Notes under the pieces: generated by a model
What the model saw: only the letters and a program-made list of their open reading frames with translations
Database searches by the model: none
What the model was told of the DNA's origin: nothing
NCBI GenBank assembly: GCA_963204815.1
Contig: CAUJHQ010000069.1
Span: 1-34,402, forward strand
Direction: 5' to 3'
Source of the DNA: Pseudomonadota bacterium
GTDB lineage: Bacteria > Pseudomonadota > Gammaproteobacteria > Burkholderiales > Burkholderiaceae_C
Length of the DNA: 34,402 nt
Translations under genes and position numbers: made by a program
In this document: positions 17,121-32,754 of the stretch, piece after piece
Layout: the number at the start of each line of letters is the position of its first letter
How positions within the stretch are numbered: the stretch's first letter is position 1

Positions 17121-17966
17121 GCCTACCGCCATGCCTTCCACGCCGGCAACCATGCTGACGTGCTCAAGCACCTCGTGCTCGTCGCGGTGCTGCGCCACAT
17201 GGCCGCCAAGGAGAAGGGCTTCCGCGTCGTCGACACGCACGCCGGCGCCGGCGGCTATTCGCTCGAGGGCCGCTACGCGCAGAAGCGGCACGAGCACGAG
17301 GACGGCATCGGCCGCCTCTGGGAGCGCGACGACCTGCCCGAGGCGGTGGCCGACTACGTGGCGCAGGTGCGCCTGTTCAACAGCGGCGGCGCGCTCAAGC
17401 AGTACCCCGGCTCGCCCGCCTTCGCGCAGCTGCTGCTGCGGCCGCAGGACCAGCTGCGCCTGTTCGAGCTTCACCCCACGGACCACAAGATCCTCGCCTC
17501 CTACCTCGGCGAACAGCCGGGCTGCGAGGTGAAGATGGCCGACGGCTTCGATTCGCTGAAAGGCCAGCTGCCGCCGCCGACGCGGCGCGGCGTCGTCCTC
17601 ATCGACCCGCCCTACGAACTGAAGACCGACTACGTGCGCACGCTGGCCGCGCTGCGCGAGGCGCTGACGCGCTTTCCGGAGTGCGTGGTCATCATCTGGC
17701 TGCCGCAGCTGCAGCTGCTGGAAGCGCGCCAGCTGCCGAACCGCCTGAAGGCGACCGCCGACGCGCAGGCCAAGAAGGGCTGGCTGCTCGCCCGCCTGAC
17801 GGTGGCCGATGCCGACGAGCGCGGCTTCGGCATGCTGGGTTCCAGCGTCTTCGTCGCCAACCCGCCGCACACGCTGCTGCCGATGCTGAAGACCACCCTG
17901 CCCTGGCTGGCGAAAGCGCTCGCGCAGACGCAGGGCGTGCACGCCGTCGAACATGCGGGCGGCTGA
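17115..17966 (+). CDS. rlmJ: 23S rRNA (adenine(2030)-N6)-methyltransferase
   Basis: A 283-aa SAM-dependent methyltransferase that modifies A2030 of 23S rRNA. The start YRHAFHAGNHADVLKH (4-19) is diagnostic of the RlmJ family. SAM motif I is seen as VVDTHAGAGGY (38-48), and the N6-adenine catalytic motif DPPY is at 164-167. Length equals E. coli RlmJ (280). The 3' end overlaps the next gene by 14 bases, so the downstream repeat protein is probably co-translated. Confidence 0.93.
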   Translation: MLAYRHAFHAGNHADVLKHLVLVAVLRHMAAKEKGFRVVDTHAGAGGYSLEGRYAQKRHEHEDGIGRLWERDDLPEAVADYVAQVRLFNSGGALKQYPGSPAFAQLLLRPQDQLRLFELHPTDHKILASYLGEQPGCEVKMADGFDSLKGQLPPPTRRGVVLIDPPYELKTDYVRTLAALREALTRFPECVVIIWLPQLQLLEARQLPNRLKATADAQAKKGWLLARLTVADADERGFGMLGSSVFVANPPHTLLPMLKTTLPWLAKALAQTQGVHAVEHAGG

Positions 17967-19317
17967 GCTCGCGCTGGTCGCCGCCGCACTGCTGGGCAAC
18001 GCGGCCCCGGTGGCGGCCGACACCGCCGCCCAGGTCAGCGCCGGCTTCGAGCGCGTGACGCTGCCGGCCGGCGAAGGCATGGGCCTCGCGAACCTCACCT
18101 ACCTCGTCGAGGCCGCGCCGGGCTGGTGGCTCGGGCCGGCCTTGTACGGCGCGGCCAGCGGGCAGCGCGGCGGTCTCTTCACCTGGGGCCTGGAAGGCCA
18201 GCGCCAATGGGCGCTGGGCGGGCGCTGGCGGCTCGCCACCGGCCTGTACGTGGGCGGCGGCGGCGGCGCCAGCGCACCGGTCGGCGGCGGGCTGATGCTC
18301 AGGCCGCATGCCGACCTGCTGTTCGATGCCGGCGGCTGGTCGATCGGCGTCTCGGCCTCGCAGGTGCGCTTTCCCAGCGGCGACATCAGCAGCCGGCAGC
18401 TCGGCCTGGTGTTGGCGGTCGACGACGTGTTCACGCCCTCGGACCGCGGCTTCTTCCAGCCCGAGCGGCTGGTGCTGTCAGCCGGCGCCTACCGCAGCGC
18501 GCCGGGCCGCACCGGCTTCCTGGTGCTGCGCGCCGAGCAGCCGATCGACGCCACGTTCAGCGGCACGGTGGAGGCCGGCGCCGCGGTGAGCGGTGGAGCA
18601 GACGGCTACGCCGAGTTCCTGGCCGGCGCGATGGCGCTGTGGCCGGCGAAAGGCGCACCGCTGCGCGTGGGCGCGCGCGTGGCCGCCGGCCTCGGCGGCG
18701 GCGGCGCCGTGCCCACCGGCGGCGGCGTGTTCGGCAAGGCGGCGCTCGTCGGGCGCGTGCAGCTGTCGCCGTCGATCGGCCTGGAACTCGAAGCCGGCCA
18801 GGCGCGCGCGCTCGACGGCGACCTGCGCACCGGCTATGCCGCGCTGGCGCTGGCCTTCGAGTGCTGCCGCACACCGGCCGACACCGAGTGGTCGGTGGGC
18901 GTCCAGCACTACACCGGCGCGCAGCGGCGCGACGGCCGCAACGAGCCGATGGAGACGATCGGCCTGAAGCTGCGCGAATCGCTGGCCGGCGCGTGGTACG
19001 CCACCGGCCAGGCCTACGGCGCCTTCAGCGGCGGCGCCGGCGCGTATTCGGTCGGCCTGCTGGGTGTCGGCGCGCGCAGCGCGCTCGACGCCGCAGGCAC
19101 CTGGCGCGTGGGCGCCGAGATGCTGGTCGGCGCCGCCGGCGGCGGTGGCGTCAGCAGCCGCGGCGGCGCCGTCGTGCAGCCGATGCTGTGGGCCGATGCG
19201 GCCACCGGCCCGCTCGGACGCCTGCAACTGGGCGCCGGCGTGATGCGCTCGGTGCGCGGCGAGCTGAAGACGCCGGTGGTCGAACTGAGCTGGGTGGTGC
19301 CGCTGGGCGTGCGCTGA
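17953..19317 (+). CDS. exported protein of three ~140-aa repeats, probable beta-rich outer membrane protein
   Basis: A 454-aa protein with a signal peptide (residues 1-22, cleavage at VAA-DT). I do not recognise a named family. The mature part consists of three degenerate repeats, about residues 27-160, 172-303 and 312-450. Each starts with an S/W-(x)-G-x strand, has a Gly-rich turn near its middle (GGGGGASAPVGGG at 101-113, GGGGAVPTGGG at 248-258, GGGGVSSRGG at 396-405) and ends with a GxLxxxxxxLxxx strand. Alternating polar and hydrophobic residues and many Gly, Trp and Tyr suggest amphipathic beta strands, as in an outer-membrane barrel or beta-propeller-like fold. Two adjacent Cys (304-305) lie at the second-third repeat boundary. 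Overlap with rlmJ suggests co-expression; no functional link is evident. Confidence 0.7.
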   Translation: MRAAELALVAAALLGNAAPVAADTAAQVSAGFERVTLPAGEGMGLANLTYLVEAAPGWWLGPALYGAASGQRGGLFTWGLEGQRQWALGGRWRLATGLYVGGGGGASAPVGGGLMLRPHADLLFDAGGWSIGVSASQVRFPSGDISSRQLGLVLAVDDVFTPSDRGFFQPERLVLSAGAYRSAPGRTGFLVLRAEQPIDATFSGTVEAGAAVSGGADGYAEFLAGAMALWPAKGAPLRVGARVAAGLGGGGAVPTGGGVFGKAALVGRVQLSPSIGLELEAGQARALDGDLRTGYAALALAFECCRTPADTEWSVGVQHYTGAQRRDGRNEPMETIGLKLRESLAGAWYATGQAYGAFSGGAGAYSVGLLGVGARSALDAAGTWRVGAEMLVGAAGGGGVSSRGGAVVQPMLWADAATGPLGRLQLGAGVMRSVRGELKTPVVELSWVVPLGVR

Positions 19318-19320
19318 GCG

Positions 19321-20052
19321 TCAGGCGGCAGCCTGCACCCGCCCGCCGAACCGCCGTGCCACGCGCTGCGCCAGCGGCGGCGCGGTGACACGGCCCTGCC
19401 AGAGCCCCAGGCCCTCGATCTGCATCTGCAGCCAGCCCGGGCCGCCGGCGCCCGCCCCGAGCCAGCGCCGCCAGAAGCTGCTGGACTGTGGCGCGTAGAC
19501 GACCTCCTGCACGCGCGACAGCGCCAGCGCCTCGGCCAGGCGCCAGCCGCGCAGCCCGCGCGTGAAGCAGAGCAGGCGCTGGTCGGTGAGCACGATCCAG
19601 TGCACGCGGTGGCGCACCCAGATGAAGGTCTCGTGCAGCACCTCGCCCGGCAGCAGCGCACGGCGCAACCGCGTGTCGGCGTCCAGCCGCTTCAGGGCGA
19701 AGGCATTGAAGATCGGTTCGTAGCGCGCTTCGAGCGAGCGCCGGCCCTGCTGGCGGTGCGCCCAGGCCACGCTGGCGAAGGTCGCCGCCCACAGCAGCGC
19801 GACGCCCGCCACCGCGGCCCAGCGCACGTTCCCGGGCGGCACCGTGCGCCACAGTGGGCCGACGGCGCGCACCGCGACCATCAACCCCAGCGGCAGCAGC
19901 CAGGGCAGTGCGAGCCGCAGGCGCAGGCGCCAGGCCTCGCGGCGCGGCAATGCCGGCGTGCCCAGCCGGGAGCGGTCGAGCGGGTGGTCGAGCGCGATCG
20001 CGTGCCGCCCCAGGGCCTGCGCCCGCCATGCAAGGCCGATGGCCGCCAGCAT
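19321..20052 (-). CDS. membrane protein with C-terminal PH-like domain, unknown
   Basis: A 243-aa protein I cannot name. Two hydrophobic segments (about 47-65 and 78-97) are followed by a cytoplasmic region. Within it PGEVLHETFIWVRH (135-148) and WIVLTDQRLLCFT (152-164) resemble the first strands of bacterial PH-like domains, where the WxxLTDQRL pattern is common. The ATG at 20052 overlaps the upstream gene's stop as TGATG, a classic coupling arrangement, so I prefer it to the GTG at 20073. It is last in the queA-tgt cluster. Its stop lies 3 bases after the end of the convergent repeat-protein gene. Confidence 0.68.
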   Translation of the reverse strand: MLAAIGLAWRAQALGRHAIALDHPLDRSRLGTPALPRREAWRLRLRLALPWLLPLGLMVAVRAVGPLWRTVPPGNVRWAAVAGVALLWAATFASVAWAHRQQGRRSLEARYEPIFNAFALKRLDADTRLRRALLPGEVLHETFIWVRHRVHWIVLTDQRLLCFTRGLRGWRLAEALALSRVQEVVYAPQSSSFWRRWLGAGAGGPGWLQMQIEGLGLWQGRVTAPPLAQRVARRFGGRVQAAA

Positions 20053-21050
20053 CAGGACTGCCGCGGCGGCCACACCGAGCCGCCAGCGCGCTGCGCGCGC
20101 GCCCGTTCGGCCAGGCCGGCGTCGATGCGGCGCTGCACCTCGGCGCCACCGAACGGCACGGCGAGGCCACCGCCGTCGGCGGCGATGCGCAGCACGCGGT
20201 GGCTGCGGCCGTCGGTGGCGACGACGTCGTCGCCCAGCCAGTCGACGTCGTGCGGCTCGAACACGCCGGCGCCGTCGAGCGCACGCTCCTGCGGCGGCTG
20301 GCCTTCGACGACGGCCACGCGGCCCACCGTCATGCCGTTGGCGTAGCGGACGATGGCCACGCGGTCCGGCCGCCGCGCGTGCTCGCGCGCCGGGCCGAGG
20401 AAGCGCGTGCCGTGTCCGGCTTCAAGCTGCACCGTCTCCTGCAAGGCCAGCGTGCCGCCGTCCAGGCGCTTGAGCTGGGTGCGGTTGGTGTCGCTCGTCC
20501 ACAGCGCGTCGCCGGCCCACCAGAGGCCGTTGGTGTAGCGGTAGAAGCCGGGCGCGGTGCGCGCGATGAAGCGGCCGTCGGCCGCGAACAGCGCCACCGC
20601 ATGGCCGCCGCCGGTGGCGATGGCGATGCGGCCGTCCGGGTGCAGCGCGACATGGATCGCGCGGCTGCCGTGCTCGGCCAGTTCGGCGGGCCATTGCGGC
20701 CGAATGCGGCCGACGACACGCGCGCTCGCGGCGTCCAGAAGGTACAGCGTGGGGTCGTGGCGCACGCTGGCGACGACACCGCCCTGCGGGAGGCGGGTCA
20801 GCGTGGCCGGCGTGCCGGGCACGCCGAGCGCCCGGAGGTCGTCGTCGTGGCGCAGCGTGCCGTCGGCGCCGACGCGCCAGAGCCGTTCGTCGGCGCCGAC
20901 CCACAACTCGCCCCCGGCGGTGGCCACCAGCGTCACCGGTCCCTGGATCTGCGCCGCACGATCGGACGACCACAGTGCGCCGGCAAGCGCCGCCAGCGCC
21001 AGCAGCATCGCGCCGACCGCAAGGACCTGGAGGCGGCGCACGCGCGACAC
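20052..21050 (-). CDS. membrane-anchored beta-propeller-like protein, unknown
   Basis: A 332-aa protein with an N-terminal anchor (LQVLAVGAMLLALAALAGAL, residues about 7-26) and a periplasmic domain of short repeats such as TLVATAGGELWVGAD, THPDGRIAIATG-type and DVDWLGDDVVATDGRSHRVLRI. These resemble NHL/SMP-30-type beta-propeller blades. The GTG at 21050 is used because it lies 4 bases after the tgt stop; GTG at 21041 is an alternative. The stop overlaps the next gene's ATG (TGATG). Ligand and function unknown. It sits tightly behind tgt, so it is expressed with queuosine genes, with no known mechanistic link. Confidence 0.68.
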   Translation of the reverse strand: MSRVRRLQVLAVGAMLLALAALAGALWSSDRAAQIQGPVTLVATAGGELWVGADERLWRVGADGTLRHDDDLRALGVPGTPATLTRLPQGGVVASVRHDPTLYLLDAASARVVGRIRPQWPAELAEHGSRAIHVALHPDGRIAIATGGGHAVALFAADGRFIARTAPGFYRYTNGLWWAGDALWTSDTNRTQLKRLDGGTLALQETVQLEAGHGTRFLGPAREHARRPDRVAIVRYANGMTVGRVAVVEGQPPQERALDGAGVFEPHDVDWLGDDVVATDGRSHRVLRIAADGGGLAVPFGGAEVQRRIDAGLAERARAQRAGGSVWPPRQS

Positions 21051-21054
21051 GGCG

Positions 21055-26273
<5,219 letters not shown>

Positions 26274-26286
26274 GCCGCGCGCGCCG

Positions 26287-26331
26287 CTATCGGCGCCATA
26301 GCCAAGCGGGCTATCGAGGACTTCAAGTCCT
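26287..26331 (+). promoter_or_regulatory. OxyR-like operator region upstream of katG
   Basis: CTAT (26287-26290), seven bases, ATAG (26298-26301), nine bases, CTAT (26311-26314). The central CTAT-N7-ATAG arrangement equals the centre of the OxyR tetramer consensus (ATAG-N7-CTAT-N7-ATAG-N7-CTAT); the right outer CTAT is shifted by two bases and the left outer ATAG is absent. Next to it is a perfect 15-bp palindrome AGGACTT-C-AAGTCCT (26317-26331) ending 5 bases before the -35. Position fits an activator site. Confidence 0.55.
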
Positions 26332-26336
26332 TTGCT

Positions 26337-28599
<2,263 letters not shown>

Positions 28600-28604
28600 A
28601 CCCC

Positions 28605-29114
28605 ATGGCCAAGAAGAAGGGCGCGGGCGCGCCGAACCCCGTCGGCATCCACATCGGCATCGGCGAGAAGGACCGCGCGGCCATCGCCGGCGGCCTGTCG
28701 CGCCTGCTCGCCGACACCTACACGCTGTACCTCACCACGCACAACTTCCACTGGAACGTGACGGGGCCGATGTTCAACACGCTGCACACGATGTTCATGG
28801 CGCAGTACACCGAGCTGTGGAACGCGGTCGACCCGATCGCCGAGCGCATCCGCTCGCTCGGCCATGCGGCGCCCGGCTCGTACGCGCAGTTCGGCAAGCT
28901 CGCCAGCGTGCCCGACGCGCCGGTCACGCCGCCGAAGGCGCTGGCGATGGTGAAGATCCTCGTCGACGGCCACGAGGCGGTGGCGCGCACCGCGCGCAGC
29001 ATCTTCCCGCTCGCCGACAAGGCCGGCGACGAGCCCACCGCCGACCTGCTGACGCAACGCCTGACGGTGCATGAACAAGCGGCGTGGATGCTGAGGTCGC
29101 TGCTCGAGGAGTGA
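28605..29114 (+). CDS. dps: Dps ferritin-like DNA-binding protein
   Basis: A 169-aa Dps-family protein that forms dodecamers, stores iron by oxidising Fe2+ with H2O2 and protects DNA. Ferroxidase ligands are visible in [10 protein letters not shown], the [13 protein letters not shown] helix and [11 protein letters not shown]. The N-terminus MAKKKG is Lys-rich, as in Dps proteins that bind DNA through their tail. The ribosome site AAGGAG is formed by the last codons of katG. Removal of iron and peroxide complements KatG. Confidence 0.95.
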   Translation: MAKKKGAGAPNPVGIHIGIGEKDRAAIAGGLSRLLADTYTLYLTTHNFHWNVTGPMFNTLHTMFMAQYTELWNAVDPIAERIRSLGHAAPGSYAQFGKLASVPDAPVTPPKALAMVKILVDGHEAVARTARSIFPLADKAGDEPTADLLTQRLTVHEQAAWMLRSLLEE

Positions 29115-29125
29115 GCGCCACCGGG

Positions 29126-29150
29126 CGCCGCCGGGCGGCCGGCGGCGTTT
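29126..29150 (+). terminator. probable terminator after dps
   Basis: CGCCGCCGG (29126-29134) and CCGGCGGCG (29139-29147) form a perfect 9-bp stem with a 4-base loop, followed by only three T. It begins 12 bases after the dps stop. The stem is very strong but the T-tract short, so termination may be partial. Confidence 0.5.
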
Positions 29151-29185
29151 CAAGAGGGCACCGGCACCCCCCCGCGTAAACCTTG

Positions 29186-29205
29186 ATGCCCGGCAATTCC
29201 GGCAT
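29186..29205. promoter_or_regulatory. inverted repeat upstream of ppsR
   Basis: ATGCC (29186-29190) and GGCAT (29201-29205) flank a 10-base AT-containing core in the only AT-richer part of the dps-ppsR gap, about 43 bases before ppsR. It may be an operator. It is not the TGT-N12-ACA site known for PpsR/CrtJ. Confidence 0.25.
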
Positions 29206-29247
29206 GAAAAGGCGCCGCCCCTCCGCCGAGTGTGCTACTTTGTCCTG

Positions 29248-30606
29248 ATGAGCCAACCGATTCCGGACCTGGCCGATCTGAGCCTGCTGTCTGGGCTTGC
29301 ACCGGAACTGGCCTCCACATTCGTCAAGGTGGCGAGCGACATCGCGCTCGTCATCGGTGAAGACGGCGTGATCCGCAACGTCGCCGAAGGGCCGACCTCG
29401 GTGCGCGCCGCCGGTGACGCCTGGGTGGGCCGGCCGTGGGTCGACACCGTCACGCCCGAGACCCGCCGCAAGGTCGAACTGCTGCTCTCCGAGGCGCGCA
29501 CCAGCGGCGTCTCCAAGCGCCGCGAGCTCAACCACCCGGGGGCCGGCGGGGCGTCGATCCCGGTCTCGTGGGCGGCCGTGCGGCTGGGCACGAACGGGCC
29601 GGTGCTGGCCGTCGGGCGCGACCTGCGTGCCGTCGCCGCCATCCAGCAACGCTTCCTCGACGCCCAGCAGGACATGGAGCGCGACTACTGGCAGCGCCGC
29701 GAAGCCGAGTCGCGCTACCGCCTGCTGTTCCAGGTGGCGCGCGATGCCGTGCTGGTGCTCGACGCCGGCGACTTCAGCGTCATCGAGGCCAACCCGGTGG
29801 CGCTGACGATGTTCGGTGCCGGCGCGAAGCCCGGCGCCATGCCGGCCGACTGCGTCGAGCCGGGCTCGCGCGCCGCGATCGAGGAGCTCTTCGTCACCGC
29901 ACGCGCCAGCGGCCGCGCGTCCGAGGTGCGGGTGCGCCTGGCCGAGCGCCACTTCGCGACCGCCGTCTCCGCCACCCCCTTCCGCGCCGACGACCGCCAG
30001 TGCCTGCTGGTGCGCGCGCGCCGTGTCGAGACCGTGACCGACTTCTTCGAGCAGATGCCCGAGGCCGCCGTCATCACCGACAGCAGCGGCCGCATCCGCA
30101 TGGCCAACCCGGCCTTCGTGGCGCTGGCGCGCGCCGGCGACGAATCGCGCCTGCGCGGCTGGCTCGTCGGCGACGCGCTCGGCGACGTGCAGGGCCAGTG
30201 GGCGGTGCTGCTGGCGCAGGTGCGCGCCAACGGGCTGGTGGGCGGCGTCGGCGTCACGCTGAACGTGGCCGGCGCGGCGCCGATGCGGGCCGACGTGTCC
30301 GGCGCCCTGCTCGCCGAAGGCGAGCAGGAAGACCTGGGTTTCACGCTGCGCGTGCAGCCGCCCTCGGCGAGCAGCGAACCGCTGGCCGCCGGGCTCGCCG
30401 AACTGGTGGCGCGCGTCGGCCACGCGCCGCTGCCCGACCTGCTGGTGCAGGCGGTGGCATGGGCCGAGCACCACCTGGTGGAAAGCGCCCTCGAACGCGG
30501 CCAGGGCCGGCTGGAGACGGCGGCCGCGCTGCTCGGCATCCCGGCCGACAGCCTGCTGTTGCGCGTGCAGCGCCTGGGCCTGTCGCACCGCCTGTTGCTC
30601 AATTGA
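29248..30606 (+). CDS. ppsR: PpsR/CrtJ-type PAS-domain transcriptional regulator
   Basis: A 452-aa regulator with the PpsR domain order: N-terminal PAS (about 24-125), a Q-linker helix rich in Gln, Arg and Glu (about 127-155), PAS1 (156-258), PAS2 (262-370) and a C-terminal Fis-type helix-turn-helix (about 400-445; ETAAALLGIPADSLLLRVQR). PpsR proteins repress or activate photosynthesis genes in purple bacteria. Only two Cys are present (202 and 252); the HTH Cys used for redox sensing in Rhodobacter CrtJ is missing. A TACTTT box lies six bases before the ATG. The stop overlaps or nearly overlaps the start of bphP, so PpsR is probably controlled by that phytochrome. Confidence 0.85.
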   Translation: MSQPIPDLADLSLLSGLAPELASTFVKVASDIALVIGEDGVIRNVAEGPTSVRAAGDAWVGRPWVDTVTPETRRKVELLLSEARTSGVSKRRELNHPGAGGASIPVSWAAVRLGTNGPVLAVGRDLRAVAAIQQRFLDAQQDMERDYWQRREAESRYRLLFQVARDAVLVLDAGDFSVIEANPVALTMFGAGAKPGAMPADCVEPGSRAAIEELFVTARASGRASEVRVRLAERHFATAVSATPFRADDRQCLLVRARRVETVTDFFEQMPEAAVITDSSGRIRMANPAFVALARAGDESRLRGWLVGDALGDVQGQWAVLLAQVRANGLVGGVGVTLNVAGAAPMRADVSGALLAEGEQEDLGFTLRVQPPSASSEPLAAGLAELVARVGHAPLPDLLVQAVAWAEHHLVESALERGQGRLETAAALLGIPADSLLLRVQRLGLSHRLLLN

Positions 30607-30620
30607 GCCGGACCGTCACC

Positions 30621-32753
30621 GTGGACAGCCCCGCGTTCGGCCAGGCCGATCTCACGAATTGCGAGCGCGAGCTCATCCACCTCGCGGGGTCGGTGCAGCC
30701 GCACGGCGCGCTGCTGGTGCTGCGCGAGCGCGACCTCGTCATCCAGCAGGCCAGCGCAAACACGCTGGCGCTGTTCGGCCGCGCGCCCGAGTCGCTTCTG
30801 GAGCGCCCGCTCGCGGTGCTGGGCGCGGCGGTCGCGGCACAGGTGGCGGCGTTGCGCGACAGCCCGCTCGTCGAGCCGGTGCCGCTGGCCGTGCTCACCG
30901 ACGACGGCCGGCGCTTCGAAGGCGGCGTGCACCGCCACGCCGGCGGCGGCCTCGTCGTCGAGCTCGAACCGGTGGACCCGCCGGCCGCCGGCACGCCGGC
31001 CGCCATCAACCTGGAGCCTGCGGCGCTGATGGAGCGGCTGTCCAACGGCGTGCAGCGCTTCACCAACGCGGCCAGCCTGGGCACGCTGTCGGACGCCATC
31101 GCGCAGGTGGTGCGCGACCTCACCGGCTACGACCGCGTGATGGTCTACCGCTTCGACCCCGACGGGCACGGCAAGATCATCGCCGAGGCGCGCGACCCGC
31201 GGCTCGAATCGCTGCTGGGCCACCACTACCCGGCGACCGACATCCCGCAGCGCGCGCGCGAGCTCTACCTGAAGAACCGCGTGCGCGTGCTGGTCGACGT
31301 CGACTACGCGCCGCAGGCGCTGGTGCCGCCGCTGCTGCCCGGCGATGCGCCACTCGACATGTCGATGTGCCAGCTGCGCAGCATGTCGCCGCTGCACCTG
31401 CAGTACCTGCGCAACATGGGCGTCACCGGCACGCTGGTGGCGAGCCTGGTGCGCGAGGGCAAGCTCTGGGGCCTGATCGCGGCGCACCACTACAGCCCGC
31501 GCCACCTGCGCTTCGCGATGCGCAGCGCGGTCGACCTGCTGGCCGAGGTCGCCAGCACGCGCATCGCCGCGATCGAGAACTACGCGCATGCGCAGGTCGC
31601 GCTGATGGTGCGCCGGCTCGAGCAGCGCCTGATCGAGGCCACGTCCACCGAAGGCGACTGGCGGCTGGCGCTGTTCCGCAACCCGCGCACGCTGCTGCAG
31701 CCGCTGGAAGCCACCGGCGCGGCGCTGTTCCACGACGGCGAGATCCTCACGTCGGGCGAAGTGCCTTCGACACCCGAGCTGCGCGCGCTGCGCGACTGGG
31801 TCGACGAGCAGCCGGCCGACGGCGTGTTCGCCTGCTCGTCGGTGGGCAAGGCGCACCCGCCGCTCGAATCCCTGACACCCACCGCCGCCGGCGTGCTGGC
31901 GGTGAAGCTGTCGACGACGCGGCCGGACTACCTGATGTGGTTCCGCAAGGAACAGCTGCTCAGCGTCACCTGGGCCGGCAATCCGGCCAAGCCGATGGTC
32001 GCCGACGACCCGCTGCAGCTGTCGCCGCGGCGCAGCTTCGACGCCTGGAGCGAGATCGTGCGCGGCACCGCGGTGCCGTGGAACAGCGCCGAGCGCGTGC
32101 TGGCACGCGCCGTCGGCGCGGCGCTGGTGGACATCATCGTGCAGGTGCACGCGGTGCGGCTGCTGATCGCCGAGCACCAGCTGACGCAGATCCGCGCCAC
32201 CGTGGCGGCCTCGGCCGAGCCGGTGCTCGTGATCGACCCCGAAGGCAAGCTGACCTTCGCCAACCAGGCCTTCGCGTCGCTGATGGGCGACGGCGTGCCG
32301 GTGCCCGAGCGCGGCAGCGACATCGCGGTGTGCTTCGAGCAGCCGCAGATCGTGCGCGCCGTGCTCGACGGCCTGGCGGTGCAGCCCTGGCGCGGCGAGT
32401 GGAGCGTGCGCCGCAGCACCGGCCCGTCGCTGCCGGTGGCGGTGCGTGCCGAGGCGGTGCCGGCGCGCAGCGGCGCGCTGCTCGGCTTCATCATCACGCT
32501 GGCCGACCTGTCCGACACCCACCGCACCGCCGAGGCACGGCGCCACCTGGAAGCGGTGCTGAACGGCACCGCGCGCGGCCCGCGGCCGGCCGACGAGGTG
32601 ATCGGCGCCATCCTCACCAATGCCAGCCTGGCCGCGATGGACATCGGCGACGCGAGCACCGGCGCGCCGGTGGCGCCGCTGCTGCAGGAACTGGAAGCGT
32701 CGGCACAGCGCGCGGCGGCGCTCTACCTGCAGATCCGCAGCTTCTCCGGGTAG
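30621..32753 (+). CDS. bphP: bacteriophytochrome with PAS output, no histidine kinase
   Basis: A 710-aa red/far-red photoreceptor (GTG start at 30621; a TTG at 30603 overlapping the ppsR stop is the alternative). Cys14 in LTNCERELIH is the expected biliverdin-binding residue. The core is PAS (about 10-115), GAF (about 135-320) with PATDIP (204-209) and its conserved Asp, and PHY (about 330-515) with the tongue motif PRRSF (469-473). Beyond it lie a further PAS (about 525-630) and a short helical tail (about 633-710). There is no HATPase domain and no phospho-His box, so it is not a kinase. This PAS-GAF-PHY-PAS-helix layout matches R. palustris BphP1, which binds PpsR2 when illuminated. bphO converges on it. 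Confidence 0.9.
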   Translation: MDSPAFGQADLTNCERELIHLAGSVQPHGALLVLRERDLVIQQASANTLALFGRAPESLLERPLAVLGAAVAAQVAALRDSPLVEPVPLAVLTDDGRRFEGGVHRHAGGGLVVELEPVDPPAAGTPAAINLEPAALMERLSNGVQRFTNAASLGTLSDAIAQVVRDLTGYDRVMVYRFDPDGHGKIIAEARDPRLESLLGHHYPATDIPQRARELYLKNRVRVLVDVDYAPQALVPPLLPGDAPLDMSMCQLRSMSPLHLQYLRNMGVTGTLVASLVREGKLWGLIAAHHYSPRHLRFAMRSAVDLLAEVASTRIAAIENYAHAQVALMVRRLEQRLIEATSTEGDWRLALFRNPRTLLQPLEATGAALFHDGEILTSGEVPSTPELRALRDWVDEQPADGVFACSSVGKAHPPLESLTPTAAGVLAVKLSTTRPDYLMWFRKEQLLSVTWAGNPAKPMVADDPLQLSPRRSFDAWSEIVRGTAVPWNSAERVLARAVGAALVDIIVQVHAVRLLIAEHQLTQIRATVAASAEPVLVIDPEGKLTFANQAFASLMGDGVPVPERGSDIAVCFEQPQIVRAVLDGLAVQPWRGEWSVRRSTGPSLPVAVRAEAVPARSGALLGFIITLADLSDTHRTAEARRHLEAVLNGTARGPRPADEVIGAILTNASLAAMDIGDASTGAPVAPLLQELEASAQRAAALYLQIRSFSG

Positions 32754-32754
32754 C

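Noticed and set aside
29115..29247. PpsR/CrtJ target site TGT-N12-ACA for autoregulation upstream of ppsR
   Set aside because: TGT occurs but no ACA follows at the required distance on either strand.
29436..30602. Open frame upstream of bphP in the same phase, which would give a 1105-aa protein
   Set aside because: It is an out-of-frame reading of ppsR with Arg/Ala-rich junk sequence. Phytochrome features begin only after 30603.
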